44,260 nt of DNA, taken from contig JANBPT010000325.1 in the NCBI GenBank assembly GCA_027575765.1, forward strand, positions 1 through 44,260, given 5' to 3'. This document shows positions 1-10,145 of this stretch, one piece after another (within the stretch, counting starts at the first letter, position 1; each line of letters starts with the position of its first letter). The position numbers and the translations under genes are program-made. The notes under the pieces are model-generated. The model was not told the DNA's origin, ran no database searches, and worked only from the letters and a program-made list of their open reading frames with translations. Source of the stretch: Tieghemiomyces parasiticus (taxonomy: Eukaryota; Kickxellomycota; Dimargaritomycetes; Dimargaritales; Dimargaritaceae).

Positions 1-2591
1 GACTAATCCACCGTCTCTATTCTTTGTACGCCACCGCTCTCCATTTGACTTTTCTCATGTTGGCGGCCGACGTCTCTTTCTCCATCACCCCCAAACTACC
101 TGGCCAACGTAGTCCTGTCACTTTCGCTCATCGGACTCTCACCGAAGCACCTCATGTGTAACCACCGATTCGCCATACGGGCTATGATTGTCTCGAATGG
201 AACCGTAAGACGCCGTCGACGGTACGCTCGATCAACAAAGCCGGAGTGCTGCCGCGCTTACCCCATCTCCGCTCCATTCCTCCGGAACGATGCTGCAATG
301 TGACCAGCTATGCCTAATTAGGCCCTATAGCCGACCGTTACTCCCTCCCTTCCAAACCCCCACGCCTTGGCCTCCACTTTTGTTGATTCCATACTAGCAC
401 CGGAGTGCCGTTTCAGCCACAGACCTACTCGGGAGATGAAGAGACACGTTGCCTCACCGACGCTCTATATCGTGCTCGCGGTTAGCCATTAGGACCGCAA
501 CCGCCTGGTGGTTGCATTTCGATGGGGGGGGGCTGTAATCACAGCATCTTTATGTTACTGTTGCTGACGTGATAATTGACTAGCATGTCGCTTTACGAGT
601 CTGCATACGGGGGCTGCACGGCGTGAACTCGGGGGAGGGAAGCTGGCGTGACGTGTGATGGCCGAACCAACCTCCACTGAGCCCACCCACGCCCAACTGG
701 GCTGTACCTTACACGTCAGGGACGATGGCTCCCACTCGCCAAGCCAATGCGCCACCCTCGCAGACAAGGGGTTCTTTGTGTCATCCTGTCAGCGCCCGGT
801 TAAGGCGCTGCTGTAAGCGAGACATAAGTTTTCATTCGACCTCGCACACCACAAACCCAATCGCTGACAAGAGTGGAAGACCGTTAAGCTACTCTGAGGG
901 AATCTCATATTTACACGTGTCGAGCTAAATGGGCCTCACCTATTTATAACCCCCCAGATATGAATGGATGACTGAACGCTGTCCCTCCTATCTCACTTCC
1001 AGCCTAACGTATAGGCAGTTGGTACATCTCACCAACTGATCACCCCCCCCCCCTGTGCACTCACCCCGTGCCACGGTAGTACGCGTGTTGTCAGTACCAC
1101 TCTTCAGGCTCGCGACCTGACGAGTCTCCATCGATAAGGGACCGTTGTACACGTATATCCATCATAGTTGGGAATATACCGGCCACGTGAGTTTACATCA
1201 CGAGGATATCCGCACCATTGCGGCTTGGGTGAGGGGCAATTGAAGCCCCAGTCAACTCTAGTTTTAGTCTGGCCTATTAGCTATAAAAAACGACCTTGCA
1301 GTAATACGGAGTACGCACGAGGTCCCCGGATACACGTAGTTATTTACCAACTAGCACCCTATACATATGTGATGTTTTGTAATTGAATCCAGGACGAGTG
1401 GCATGTTAAGTTATGAATATGTATTTCTAATATTATGACGTTGTATTCCACTCACTTCGATCGTCGATCCCAGAGTGGGCGATGCCGGCCCACCTCTCCT
1501 AACGTCGATCTGAGAACGAGTTCCCCTTTCTCCCTTCAACCATGTAATGTCAATTGGAGCGTGTGCATACGCTTAGGTGCAGGCGATTATCAGCTTTGGG
1601 CTTGCTTGAAATGCAGCAGCCATGACTCCCACCACATTCCTAATTCCCCTCTTCCACTCAGCCACATAGGTCAGTTAGTAGGCACTTTCTCGCCCAAGCA
1701 CCCCCTTTGGACATTTTGCTCTAGGCCTGGTCATATTACTTGCCGCCATGGCCCAGCAGCACATGATTTGGTTGTTAATGGAAAAATTCTACCCCGGAGG
1801 GGGACAATACATGATGGGAGAGTGGGCGACGGCATTGGTGATTTTAGTTCACCATGGTAGGCCCTGCGTAACTCGATTGCATATATGTGTTGTCAAAAGA
1901 CTTGGCGGTATCCAATGGCAGGGATGTGAGCGAATTGTTGATGATCAAGGTGCTCAGGAGGGAAAGTCATGGTGACAATAATAGCAACCCCGACGCCAGC
2001 TTCTACCATTAACAACGTGGCAATATTAATGTTCAATGCGTGCGGTACAACAGGTTGCATGGCCACGTAAACGAAAGCGGCTAGGGGTTTGAAGGAGGGG
2101 CCCAAAAAAAGGACCATGTAAAGTGATCGATTCAGCCGGCCTGGACATACTGGCCATCGCGGTTACTTTCTACCACACCCCGGTTTCATTTCATCTAATC
2201 TGCCTTCTACTAGCCACCCTGCCTGTTGTGAGGGATCACACCCTTCATACCTTATCGTTTGAGGCCGGCAGCCCCCGACCGCGTCTATTCCGACTGGAAG
2301 GGTATTTACTTCCCCACCCGACTTAGCTGTTCCCTTTGCTTGCATTCTTCCTTTAATAATTCTATACTTGTCCCCCCCTCCTCGTCGTCCACACTTTGTA
2401 TTTATATTTGCCAGCGTTTGAACTCACCCATTTACCCTTCCCCAGCCCTAAGGAATCCGCTTGCCAGGAACCCCAAGCGCTCTTCGCCATTTTGCCTCGC
2501 CTCTTACGTCATTGCCAGCGTCATACAACTTTGTGGGGTGTAGCCTGCCGGTCTGACTGCGCATTCACCTGCCTCTCCTGGACCAGTGCCA
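1..2591. other. Intergenic region, no supportable gene
   Basis: About 2.6 kb without a reading frame I would call a gene. Open stretches here are short, mostly begin at non-ATG codons, and show no recognisable family motif. A run of 9 G lies at 524-532 and a run of 11 C at 1043-1053. The last 300 bases are pyrimidine-rich and likely contain the promoter and 5' leader of the F-box gene. A short hydrophobic minus-strand frame at 1893-2117 is discussed among the rejected items. Confidence 0.6.
1043..1053. repeat. C11 homopolymer tract
   Basis: Longest of nine C or G runs of at least 8 bases in the window; the others start at 524, 7651, 7957, 33692, 40507, 41438, 41993 and 43514. All lie in intergenic or intronic sequence. 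Confidence 0.9.
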
Positions 2592-3527
2592 ATGAAGCCC
2601 GTCCCTGCCTTTGTGAATGGCTCCGCCCGATCGTCTCCAGCTCCGATACGTCTGGTCCAGATCCCGGTTGACGTTCTACTACAAGTTTTTGGATGCCTCG
2701 GCCTAGCGGACCGGTATCGCCTAGGTCGGACCTGCCGGGCACTCTACGCTGTCTATTGTGAGCCGGAAAACTGGGCGGCGGTGGATTGGCGGCCCTATGG
2801 CGCGCGTATTACCGATGTCCACCTCGAGTGGCTCGCCCGGCTCGCGGGCCCCTGCCTCCGCACGCTTTGTCTCAAAGAATCGAACCAGGTGTCTGACAGC
2901 CACGGACTGGGCCTTATCCTCCGCACCGCTCCGCAACTCCACCGGCTCGTGGTCGACGCCGGGGCTTCTGGGTCACTAGTCGGCCAGCGAGACTTGTTTG
3001 CGGTGGTCCAGGCTCCACGCCCGGCCCTCACCGAGTGTCGCTTCGACAACTGCACGGCCTTCGACGATGCTAGTCTCGTAGCCTGCGTGGCCCGATTTCC
3101 CAACCTCACTCGCGTATCCCTGCGCTATTGCGTACACCTGCAGGATGTCCGGTCGCTACGGCACCTGCCCAACCTCGCTCACCTCAACCTCACCGGCGTG
3201 GCGTTCCGGGTAGACCAACTGACCCAGGTACTTTCCAGCTGCCAGGACCTTCGCAGCCTCACCCTAGACTACTGCTACCAGGTAGACGACGACGTACTGA
3301 TGGCCGTTGCCCGGCACAACCGCCGGTTGCGGAGCCTAAGCATCAATTTCTGTTGTGACGTCACCTCGCGCGGGGTTAGTCTGCTGGTTGGGTGCCCATC
3401 ACTGACCTGGCTCGGCCTACGGAACTGCCGCGCCGTATCCAGCGCCGTCATTGAGCTCGTGGCCTCATGTACCACCCTCCGCCAAGTGCTGACACCGCTA
3501 GGCAAGTGGCGATTCTGGATTCATTAG
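2592..3527 (+). CDS. F-box and leucine-rich-repeat protein (SCF substrate-receptor type)
   Basis: Predicted 311-residue protein. F-box proteins bind Skp1 in SCF ubiquitin ligases and recruit substrates through a C-terminal domain. Residues about 22-65 look like an F-box (IPVDVLLQVF, then a LADRYRLGRTCRALY stretch and ENWAAVDW). The rest is made of LRRs of the cysteine-containing (CC) type, with repeats such as LTRVSLRYC, LRSLTLDYC, LRSLSINFC and LTWLGLRNC spaced about 26 residues apart. This layout resembles AMN1/GRR1/FBXL-type proteins. The ATG at 2592 is chosen because the frame upstream opens only at GTG. The protein stops soon after the last complete repeat (TTLRQVL) with an abrupt tail (PLGKWRFWIH). 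A missed 3' intron and further repeats are therefore possible. The family is secure; the substrate is unknown. Confidence 0.8.
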   Translation: MKPVPAFVNGSARSSPAPIRLVQIPVDVLLQVFGCLGLADRYRLGRTCRALYAVYCEPENWAAVDWRPYGARITDVHLEWLARLAGPCLRTLCLKESNQVSDSHGLGLILRTAPQLHRLVVDAGASGSLVGQRDLFAVVQAPRPALTECRFDNCTAFDDASLVACVARFPNLTRVSLRYCVHLQDVRSLRHLPNLAHLNLTGVAFRVDQLTQVLSSCQDLRSLTLDYCYQVDDDVLMAVARHNRRLRSLSINFCCDVTSRGVSLLVGCPSLTWLGLRNCRAVSSAVIELVASCTTLRQVLTPLGKWRFWIH

Positions 3528-4450
3528 GACGGAATGAAAGTCTGGTATGAGATGGGCCTGATTATTTGGCGTCTAGTCCTTCTCTCTATCTTATTCAGTC
3601 GGGTCAGGGTGGCCGTGGGTCTCACCTCTTTCTTTTCGGTGAGTGGCGCATCCTATTCTAGAGCCCGACCATAGGGGATAAAAACGATACGCCCGAAATT
3701 GGGAACGAAGCTACGAGCGAGGCTTACTTTATCCAGTGCAGTTGAGCAGCCATGTGGCCTTTTCGACCTGCCCAAATTGCTGAGGTTGAATGGCTTACTA
3801 CCTGTATTTTCTCATCGAAACGTTCAGTACATGAGGGGCACCTTCACAGCATGAAAGCCGCCATCGCTCTCTTAGGCTACGTACTCCGATACCGAAGTCA
3901 TCAGAGCAACCCCCTTCCCCTGGTCCTTCTTCTGCCTCTAACTTAAACATTTGTATCCAGCCTTAGTCATAGCCCTCACTGCACTCGATCTACTTTTCCA
4001 TCCTACCCAACAAATTCCGTACTCAACCCCCTTTGTTAATTCTAGTCGCAGGTAATATACATAGCTTCGGCAATCAGGCATGGTGTGTGGTTCGATGTGA
4101 AGTAGTTCGGCTAAGATAGCCATAGCCGCTCCTCGCGAGCAAGTATAACAATTGCCTAACGAGCGTCAAGGCCCCATTGGGCTTGCCCACATGAGACCCT
4201 GCGGAAAGAGGCCCTTTTTGGTGGACCACTCCGGTACTGCCGTAGCGTCACGCACCACAGCTTCCTACACTGCGCTTCAGGGGGCCCAACCTCGCACTCA
4301 TGGCCTTTTTTTTTACCGAGTCGCTTACTCGACCCGAGACTCACATCCCAATCCAACAACTCCGGCGCATTTCACTCCGTACCCGATCCTCCCAATTACC
4401 TAACCTCCTTCGTCCCCCCTCCTCACTTCCACATATTATCACCCGCTGCC
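3528..4450. other. Intergenic region between F-box and CHY genes
   Basis: About 0.9 kb with no supportable gene. A 64-codon frame beginning at 3752 has a hydrophobic end but no family resemblance. The final 150 bases before 4451 are C/T-rich, as expected for the leader of the CHY zinc-finger gene. An 8-9 base T run lies near 4307-4315. Confidence 0.5.
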
Positions 4451-4825
4451 ATGTGCAAACACGTCCTCAACGCCCAGGTTGCTATTCGGGCCCCGTGCTG
4501 TCGCAAATGGTACGACTGTGCCGAGTGCCACGCGGATGCGTCGGACCATAACCTGCGCAAGACCAACGAGATGGTTTTTGCGTGCAAGAAGTGCAAAAAG
4601 GTGTTTCGGAAAGACATGTCGGACTTTGACGATTCCGACGAGTACTGCCCGCATTGCGACAACCATTTCATTATCGATGCGAAGACTCCCCAGATGGCAA
4701 TCGGTGTAGAAGGTGAGGATGCCCGAGTGAACAGCGGCCTTATTAAGGACGATCGTGTGAAGGGCGCCCACGACCCCAGTCGGTCCATCTTTGGCGGCTC
4801 GGACTTGGACCATCGGCTGGGGTGA
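4451..4825 (+). CDS. Small CHY-type zinc-finger protein
   Basis: Predicted 124 residues, nearly all one CHY zinc finger. The Cys/His pattern is visible: CKHV near residue 2, APCCRKWYDCAECH about 15-28, DH at 32-33, FACKKCKKVF about 43-52 and YCPHCDNHF about 66-74, followed by a short acidic tail. The domain occurs in yeast Hot13 (zinc homeostasis of small Tim proteins in the mitochondrial intermembrane space) and at the N-terminus of Pirh2/RCHY1 E3 ligases. Here there is no RING or CTCHY extension, so it is a stand-alone CHY protein. The ATG at 4451 sits just before the first zinc ligand and has a favourable context (gctgccATG). No intron is needed. An AATAAA element follows at 4919. Its exact role cannot be read from the sequence. 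Confidence 0.88.
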   Translation: MCKHVLNAQVAIRAPCCRKWYDCAECHADASDHNLRKTNEMVFACKKCKKVFRKDMSDFDDSDEYCPHCDNHFIIDAKTPQMAIGVEGEDARVNSGLIKDDRVKGAHDPSRSIFGGSDLDHRLG

Positions 4826-4918
4826 GCTCCGGACGGTACCCGCGAGTTGCTTTCGTTTCTTGGCGGTTAATAGACAACCAAATCGGGTTACCTAGCCTCC
4901 GCAAGCAGTATTACGCTT

Positions 4919-4924
4919 AATAAA
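4919..4924 (+). terminator. Polyadenylation signal of the CHY gene
   Basis: AATAAA about 94 bases past the stop of the CHY zinc-finger gene, in an AT-rich stretch; fits a eukaryotic poly(A) signal. Confidence 0.5.
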
Positions 4925-5673
4925 TGTATACGAAAACGTGCAGTTCCAGGCATTAGGAAGAGAGAGTAAGCTAATCCACTGGCACATCCATCCCAACAAA
5001 TCCTAAAATTTACAATCTACATGACCGCAAGCTTCAACGAGTGCGCGTCATTTGACCGCTAGAATAAGACAGCTGCTACTTAATAACCACCAAACCCTCG
5101 AACAGAGTATTTCTCAAGGAGCGGTCAAACGTGAAAGAAAAGTGGTGGCCAAGGGAACGTGATATATCGCGCAGACACTCTAGGGACAACGCCAACCGTG
5201 TAGAGAGTACTGAGAGACAATATGTTGAAGAAGCTGATTGTCGTACGAAGGCAGGCGGTTGTATGGCCGTGTTGGCCCTGGGCTACCTCTCAGTACCACG
5301 GGTCGCGGAGACGTACCACCAGACTGGGTTCCGTACCGTTATACATTTCACCAGCGGTAGGGCGAGGACAGCCCTACGAGGACCCGCCGGTTGGGTCCGA
5401 GAGATTGTCTACGTTGCACTCTCCATCGCTACAACTGCCACCACTCTCACAGTGGCCTTCATCGTCATTGTGAATTAACGCGGCACCTGTCGATAGCAGT
5501 AACAGCGTGTAAAAGGGGCCAAATGGCACGTAAAGCAAGACAGGTAGTTCGTTGAGGTGGTGCGACAAGGTAGTCCCCATGAAGCCTTACAGACTGCATG
5601 TGCCCACCCAATGGCAGAGGGCTTTGAGCGAAAACCCCTGGTTGATGAAGATGGCGACCAGCTGGTGCACATA
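4925..5673. other. Intergenic region downstream of the CHY gene
   Basis: About 0.75 kb with no confident gene. A 115-codon plus-strand frame (5131-5478) starts at GTG and matches nothing known. Overlapping minus-strand frames at 5374-5713 could be further 3' exons of the weak candidate upstream, but I could not join them convincingly. Confidence 0.4.
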
Positions 5674-6396
5674 CTATCCACCATCGATAAATGACAAGAT
5701 CATTAAAGAGCAACGGCGTGGTAGGCCCGACGTCACGGGCGCAGTTGCCTGCCAGTCAAAACATGTACGACAGTGCCTTTCCGTGACTGCGTGGTAGATA
5801 GTATCGGATAAGTCAGGGTTTACCCAAATGACATGGATATGGAAGGAAGGGATTGGATAGGTTGCGTAGCTAGCATTGATGCCAAGCTCAGAATCGCCGC
5901 TAGCAGCCACAGTTAGGGAAGCCTCTAGACATGTAGTGGCAATGTTAGAGGAGTAGGTGCCTCGAAATTCGTCGTCATATACCATCGGACAAAAAGTATA
6001 CTATGGTAGCGTTGAGCGAGCCAGCATGCGACAGCGGGCTACCAACCCACACAAGGATGGTCGGCCAACAACTGGTTGACATCCGGGTCGCATAGAACGT
6101 CGCTGTGGTCAATTCTCGTAGGGACAGCAGTCACTGGTGCTGAGCAATCAAATGGGCTCACCGTAACTGGCATCAACGTACTGAAGTGGTCGTGGAGGCT
6201 AAGAACGTTATGAATGACCCAGGGTTTGGGTAGTTCTCGTCCGTCGTCGAATGAACTGAGGGTATCTGCGTCGTCACCTTGTGCTGACTGACCGATCCGT
6301 GTTGTGAGATGAACCTGACATATGCTTACGACCTGGACCGATGGCATATGTAGGAGGCCAGGGTACACAGTCAGAGATCCCGACAGGAGAGCCAGG
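5674..6396 (-). other. Weak candidate: spliced secreted-type gene or remnant
   Basis: Two minus-strand frames look more protein-like than their surroundings. The first (about 6396 down to 6051) starts just after a stop, opens with a hydrophobic stretch (LLALLSGSLTVYPGLLHM) and contains DDADTLSSFDD and CDPDVNQLL. It ends at a possible GTGGGT donor at 6050. The second starts after a CATAG acceptor at 6001, in phase 0, and runs from 6000 downward. It contains the motif PIPSFHIHVIWVNPD, faintly reminiscent of the start of DOPA 4,5-dioxygenase-like domains. The implied 50-bp intron is short for this window and no start ATG could be fixed. It could be a real gene missing its ends, a decayed gene, or chance. 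Confidence 0.22.
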
Positions 6397-6640
6397 AGTC
6401 ATGCGGGGCTCGACAAACTACGTGTTCCACCACAGGCAGCTAGCCACCCGTCGGTTTGGCGCCTCGACGAAGCAGCGGTAGGCGAGCAGCCAAAAATGGC
6501 TAAGTGCGCAGAGTACCACGTCCGAATGAAATGATTAGTTGGTATGAACAAACCGCGAACCGTTATTGAAACCAACCACCAAACGAAGGTCGTCGCGCTG
6601 TGGGACTGGTGATCCACTTGTAGCATGGAATAAAGGGAAA

Positions 6641-6653
6641 TATATATAAAAGG
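6641..6653. promoter_or_regulatory. Strong TATA-like element without an assigned gene
   Basis: TATATATAAAAGG on the plus strand, also readable as TTTTATATATA on the minus strand. No confident coding region follows on either side. It could serve the weak minus-strand candidate just below it or an unrecognised non-coding transcript. Confidence 0.35.
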
Positions 6654-6696
6654 GGGCTGAGGAGATCACAGCCACCGGTTATAGGTGATTGTGGGG

Positions 6697-7402
6697 CTAT
6701 CTACAGGGTATTATAATAAGGCAGAACCCGTATGGGCAAAGCGGGCCGTCCTTCGGCTGCCGAAGGATAAGGCCTGCCAGTCGATTCAGAGTCACTAGGG
6801 TGTCGCGGATAAGAATTCTCCGATACGACCGCACTGGCTACGGGTAAACGTCTCGGTGGGAACGAGCCGTGGTTCACTCACGTATTTTGCCGCTGCAGGA
6901 GATATTGGTTGACTTGGCTGGATTGCTGGAGGTGGAGCGTTGGGTAACGGTTAGAGCACAGTGACCTTGGTCATGTATAGATCGGATCTTAGTTGCGCGA
7001 CAACGACTAGCCCAGGCGACCACTGCGTCAGTGGCACCGGCGGTAATCCGATGCGACTTGGAGTGAGAATTAACTGGCAACTGAGCCCTCGTTGGAGGCA
7101 ACCGGTACAACGTGGTAGATTCGTACACAACTTCTTTCTGCGATCCTGATAAGTCTGGCAGACAATCCGTGTAACGGACTGAGGAGGCCTGTCAAACCGT
7201 GTGATGGGTACAGGTATGAATTTAACAAGGCATAGACCTGACGACCAGTGCGATTCAAATAAGCGGTTTCGCGGTATTTTGTCTCTTGAGGAGAGCGGAG
7301 GTATTTAATGAGGGCAAGACGCACGTCGTAGTACGGTAGGGGGAGAGTCGGGGCAGTAGCGCAGGCGGAGGTGGATACAATAGCGAGGAGCAGCGGCGCC
7401 AT
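6697..7402 (-). CDS. Weak candidate: three-exon secreted protein
   Basis: Proposed exons are 7402-7238, 7188-6882 and 6773-6697 (182 residues). The first exon encodes a signal-peptide-like start (MAPLLLAIVSTSACATA). The second ends at a good GTGAGT donor at 6881. The third begins after CTGGCAG and ends with a Cys-containing tail (PLCPYGFC). Phases agree (0, then 1), and a stop lies just upstream of the exon 2 acceptor, so that frame requires splicing if real. The first intron is only 49 bp with a poor donor (GTCTAT); an alternative GTGCGT donor lies a little earlier in exon 1. I recognise no family. It would be an orphan secreted protein if transcribed. Confidence 0.28.
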
Positions 7403-7976
7403 GGGCGTATAAATTTCGCGAGGGGCAATAAGTTGGATGGAACGTATCAAAGTTTAGGCGAAAAAAGGTAAGCTTAATATGGAACCTGGAAAGCGTCCTC
7501 TCATCCTGGAGTTTTTAACTGTTACCAAACGGGTGCGGAGGTACAGAAGCAGGTGGGAGTCGGCAAGGTCAAGTAAGGAGAAGGTGGGGGTGGGTCATTC
7601 AAGGTCAGCTATGCTTGAGACCCCTCCCGGCTATGCATCGAATTTCGCTGCCCCCCCCCCTGCTGCTGCTGGTATACACCCTGACATTAGGGCATAGACA
7701 CATCCCTGATCAACTTTTACTTGCCGCAAAAGGGCAAGGGCCCAATCAATCGACAACAGGAATGATCCACGGCCCACAGAAAGACATCTGAGTCGTTAAG
7801 TATACGGCTGTCATATTGTGGCATTATTTAAAGCCGCATGATTCCCCCTCCTTAACCAATACATTCGATCGCACTGACCCTACTTTATTATGGACACAAA
7901 GAAATTACATCACAAAGTTGATTTAGCAATGGTGCCATTGCCGATTGACAGTCCTTCCCCCCCCCATGCGCATTTT
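7403..7976. other. Intergenic region upstream of the PPR gene 3' end
   Basis: No supportable gene. Contains a run of 10 C followed by CTG repeats at 7651-7672 and a run of 9 C at 7957-7965. It includes the probable 3' UTR of the mitochondrial PPR-like gene. Confidence 0.5.
7884..7889 (-). terminator. Polyadenylation signal of the PPR-like gene
   Basis: TTTATT on the plus strand (AATAAA on the minus strand), about 88 bases past the stop at 7977. Confidence 0.45.
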
Positions 7977-9650
7977 TTACCGCTTGAAATGCCGACGCCG
8001 CTGCCGCAACGGCCCCTGGTTGATTTTTTGCTCACGGCGCCGTCTCTGGGCCGATAAGCGGTAATGTATCCGCTCGGTAAATCGGACCAGGGACTTGGCG
8101 AAATCGATGAGCTCTGCATCCTCGGTTAGTGTGGCCTCGTCGAGTAGCTGACGACACAGAGAATGGGGCAAAAAGAAGTCGTTCGGTACCCATACATCCA
8201 GAAACCGGACGGCCGAATGGACCTGCTTATGATTTAGGAGACCGGAGACAATTCGGTTAGCCTGGAAGGGACTCCGCAACATGAACAGGCCCTCGGGGAC
8301 GGCCAGAAGGAGATTGATCTGGTTCACGTCGCCGCGCTGGGCTGCAGCCTCGAGGAACGCCCGCCAGGTACCGATAGTAAGGTCAAATCCCTGGCGGATG
8401 TACTCGTCATGGATCTCGCTGATGGCAGCGTAGTTACGCGCATCCACGAGTTGGCCGAGCACGAGTTCAAAAAGGGGTTCATTGAACGGCCGCTGGTGGT
8501 GGACCATCCGGCGGAAAAGATCGAGGCCCAGATCGGACCGCTTGAGTGCGCCCACGGCACGGAACCAGGCTTCGAGGAGCGGGGTGGTGAGGTGGGGCAT
8601 GTGGTATACGATGAGCTTGTACAGGTACTCGACCGCCGCCTCGTTCCCGCGCTGCGTGAATTGGCCCGCGGCGTCGGTGAGGATGGCGGCGTCAATGTCG
8701 ACCACGTGTTCATAGGTCAGTTTGACCACTTTTTCGAGCGGTTCCAGCATGTTGGCGCGGGCGAGAGTTAGTAGGACGGGGCGCAGGGTCTCCGTCGTGT
8801 GGCCGACTCCCCAGGTCCGCATGTCCTTGACGACAGCCAGGAGAGCCGGGACGTTACGACGGCGGCGGTGTGTCTGAAGTAGGGCGGCAAGGGCTCGGTG
8901 AGTCGGTTGACGGTACCACTCGCGCATCTTGACGATGACCTCATGAGCGTTAGCCGGTAGGTCGGCCACGCTGAGGGCCTCAACCATGACCTCCATGTCT
9001 TCCGGCGTGGGAAGCATCAGGGTAGAGTAGGCCGGGTCATCCCGGAGACTGGGATCGAGGGTGGCCAGATAGGCAGTCTGGGCCCGGGTGCGGAGCACCA
9101 TCCAGTGGTTGCAGACCAGGCGCAGGCGGGTAACGGCGTCCGCTTGGCTGAGATGTAGAAGGGACCGATCCACCGCCACGATGGGCTCGATACTGATTGG
9201 ATCTTGGGCGATCCAGCGTGTCCGGTAATGCTCGACTAGGGCTCGCAGAAGGCCGCGGAAAACGGCGTTCTCTGGGGGCATGTTTGGGTGCAGGCAGCGC
9301 AGTTGGCGATACGCCTGCCAACGCCTTTCCCCGTCGTCGCCCCGGCCCGGGTCTAGGCGAAGGGCGCCGGGCGGGCGGGCGATTCCACCGGGGATAACCG
9401 GGGTTCTTTGAGTTGTGGCAGGCGGACTCTCCCTGGCGGTGGCTTGTGTCTCCTGGTCAGCCGAGGCGACGAGGTCAAGAAACGGGTCGTACTTAGCGTA
9501 GGTCGGGGTCGGGGCCCGGCGGGCAATGGCGATGGTGTGCTTGCGGCTGGCCACCGCCAAACTGGTACGCAGGCCTCGACGTTGATGTTGAGGGATCACA
9601 TTGAGCTGCCGGGTGGCCAGGCGGACGCCGATCGCCGTAAGCGGAGGCAT
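7977..9650 (-). CDS. Mitochondrial pentatricopeptide-repeat-like protein
   Basis: Predicted 557 residues from an ATG at 9650; intronless. The N-terminus (about 1-45) is rich in Arg, Ser and Thr with almost no acidic residues, as in a mitochondrial presequence. Residues about 200-500 consist of paired helices of roughly 35 residues with PPR-like phrases: THRALAALLQTHRRRRNVPALLAVVKDM, TLRPVLLTLARANMLEPLEKV, PLLEAWFRAVGALKRSDLGLDLFRRMV and PLFELVLGQLVDARNYAAISEIHDEYI. Fungal PPR proteins act in mitochondrial mRNA stability, processing or translation. The tail is very basic (QRRRREQKI, QRRRRHFKR), which fits RNA or ribosome contact. I cannot name the target RNA or an orthologue. The repeats are degenerate, so a general helical-repeat label is the fallback. 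Confidence 0.75.
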   Translation of the reverse strand: MPPLTAIGVRLATRQLNVIPQHQRRGLRTSLAVASRKHTIAIARRAPTPTYAKYDPFLDLVASADQETQATARESPPATTQRTPVIPGGIARPPGALRLDPGRGDDGERRWQAYRQLRCLHPNMPPENAVFRGLLRALVEHYRTRWIAQDPISIEPIVAVDRSLLHLSQADAVTRLRLVCNHWMVLRTRAQTAYLATLDPSLRDDPAYSTLMLPTPEDMEVMVEALSVADLPANAHEVIVKMREWYRQPTHRALAALLQTHRRRRNVPALLAVVKDMRTWGVGHTTETLRPVLLTLARANMLEPLEKVVKLTYEHVVDIDAAILTDAAGQFTQRGNEAAVEYLYKLIVYHMPHLTTPLLEAWFRAVGALKRSDLGLDLFRRMVHHQRPFNEPLFELVLGQLVDARNYAAISEIHDEYIRQGFDLTIGTWRAFLEAAAQRGDVNQINLLLAVPEGLFMLRSPFQANRIVSGLLNHKQVHSAVRFLDVWVPNDFFLPHSLCRQLLDEATLTEDAELIDFAKSLVRFTERIHYRLSAQRRRREQKINQGPLRQRRRHFKR

Positions 9651-10145
9651 CGGCTGAGGTAGTGCGAGTGATTCGAATTCGACGTAGGTTAAAGGGCAAT
9701 ATCAGATAGGCGGAATAGCAGGAGCAGGAGGGTAGTAATGCTGGGCGCATGCGGGAACCCGCGAATGGCCTGAAAGTAGCAACCAGTTGACCTCGCCAGT
9801 GGAGCGGATGCCGTCTGTGCTCCGCCACTGGCCAAGTTCACAGCCCACTAATTTTCCGTCAGTCTTTTGTTTAATGTCCTTCGGGCGGACGGAAGCGGCC
9901 GTCTCCAAACCATCCTGGGGGACTTCCACGAGGAGTTACAATCGAACCCCTCAATTGCTACTAGATTTCGTCATTGATGGCCAAGCCCAATTTTGAATAG
10001 ATAGAGAAACTCGTCGAGAGTGCACACACGGTGTATTAACTATAAAGCACAGGTATCCGATGAAGGTGAAACTGGGCAGTGACTCTCATACAGAGCGACC
10101 GAATGAAGGGATACAAAGACAAGGGGGCGAAGCACGCCGGTCTGT
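9651..10145. other. Intergenic region between two minus-strand mitochondrial genes
   Basis: About 0.5 kb between the stop of the DUF1279 gene and the start of the PPR gene. No supportable frame. It must hold the PPR-gene promoter and the DUF1279-gene 3' UTR. Confidence 0.5.

Noticed and set aside
1893..2117. 74-codon hydrophobic minus-strand frame
   Set aside because: Has an ATG and membrane-like stretches, but poor start context, no neighbour context and no family match; chance is likely.
5131..5478. 115-codon plus-strand frame ending in a hydrophobic segment
   Set aside because: Starts at GTG, no motif, composition not coding-like.
8409..8771. 120-codon frame antisense to the PPR gene
   Set aside because: A shadow of the real minus-strand gene caused by its GC-rich codon use; the same applies to frames antisense to PRMT3, D2HGDH, SKI3 and P5B.
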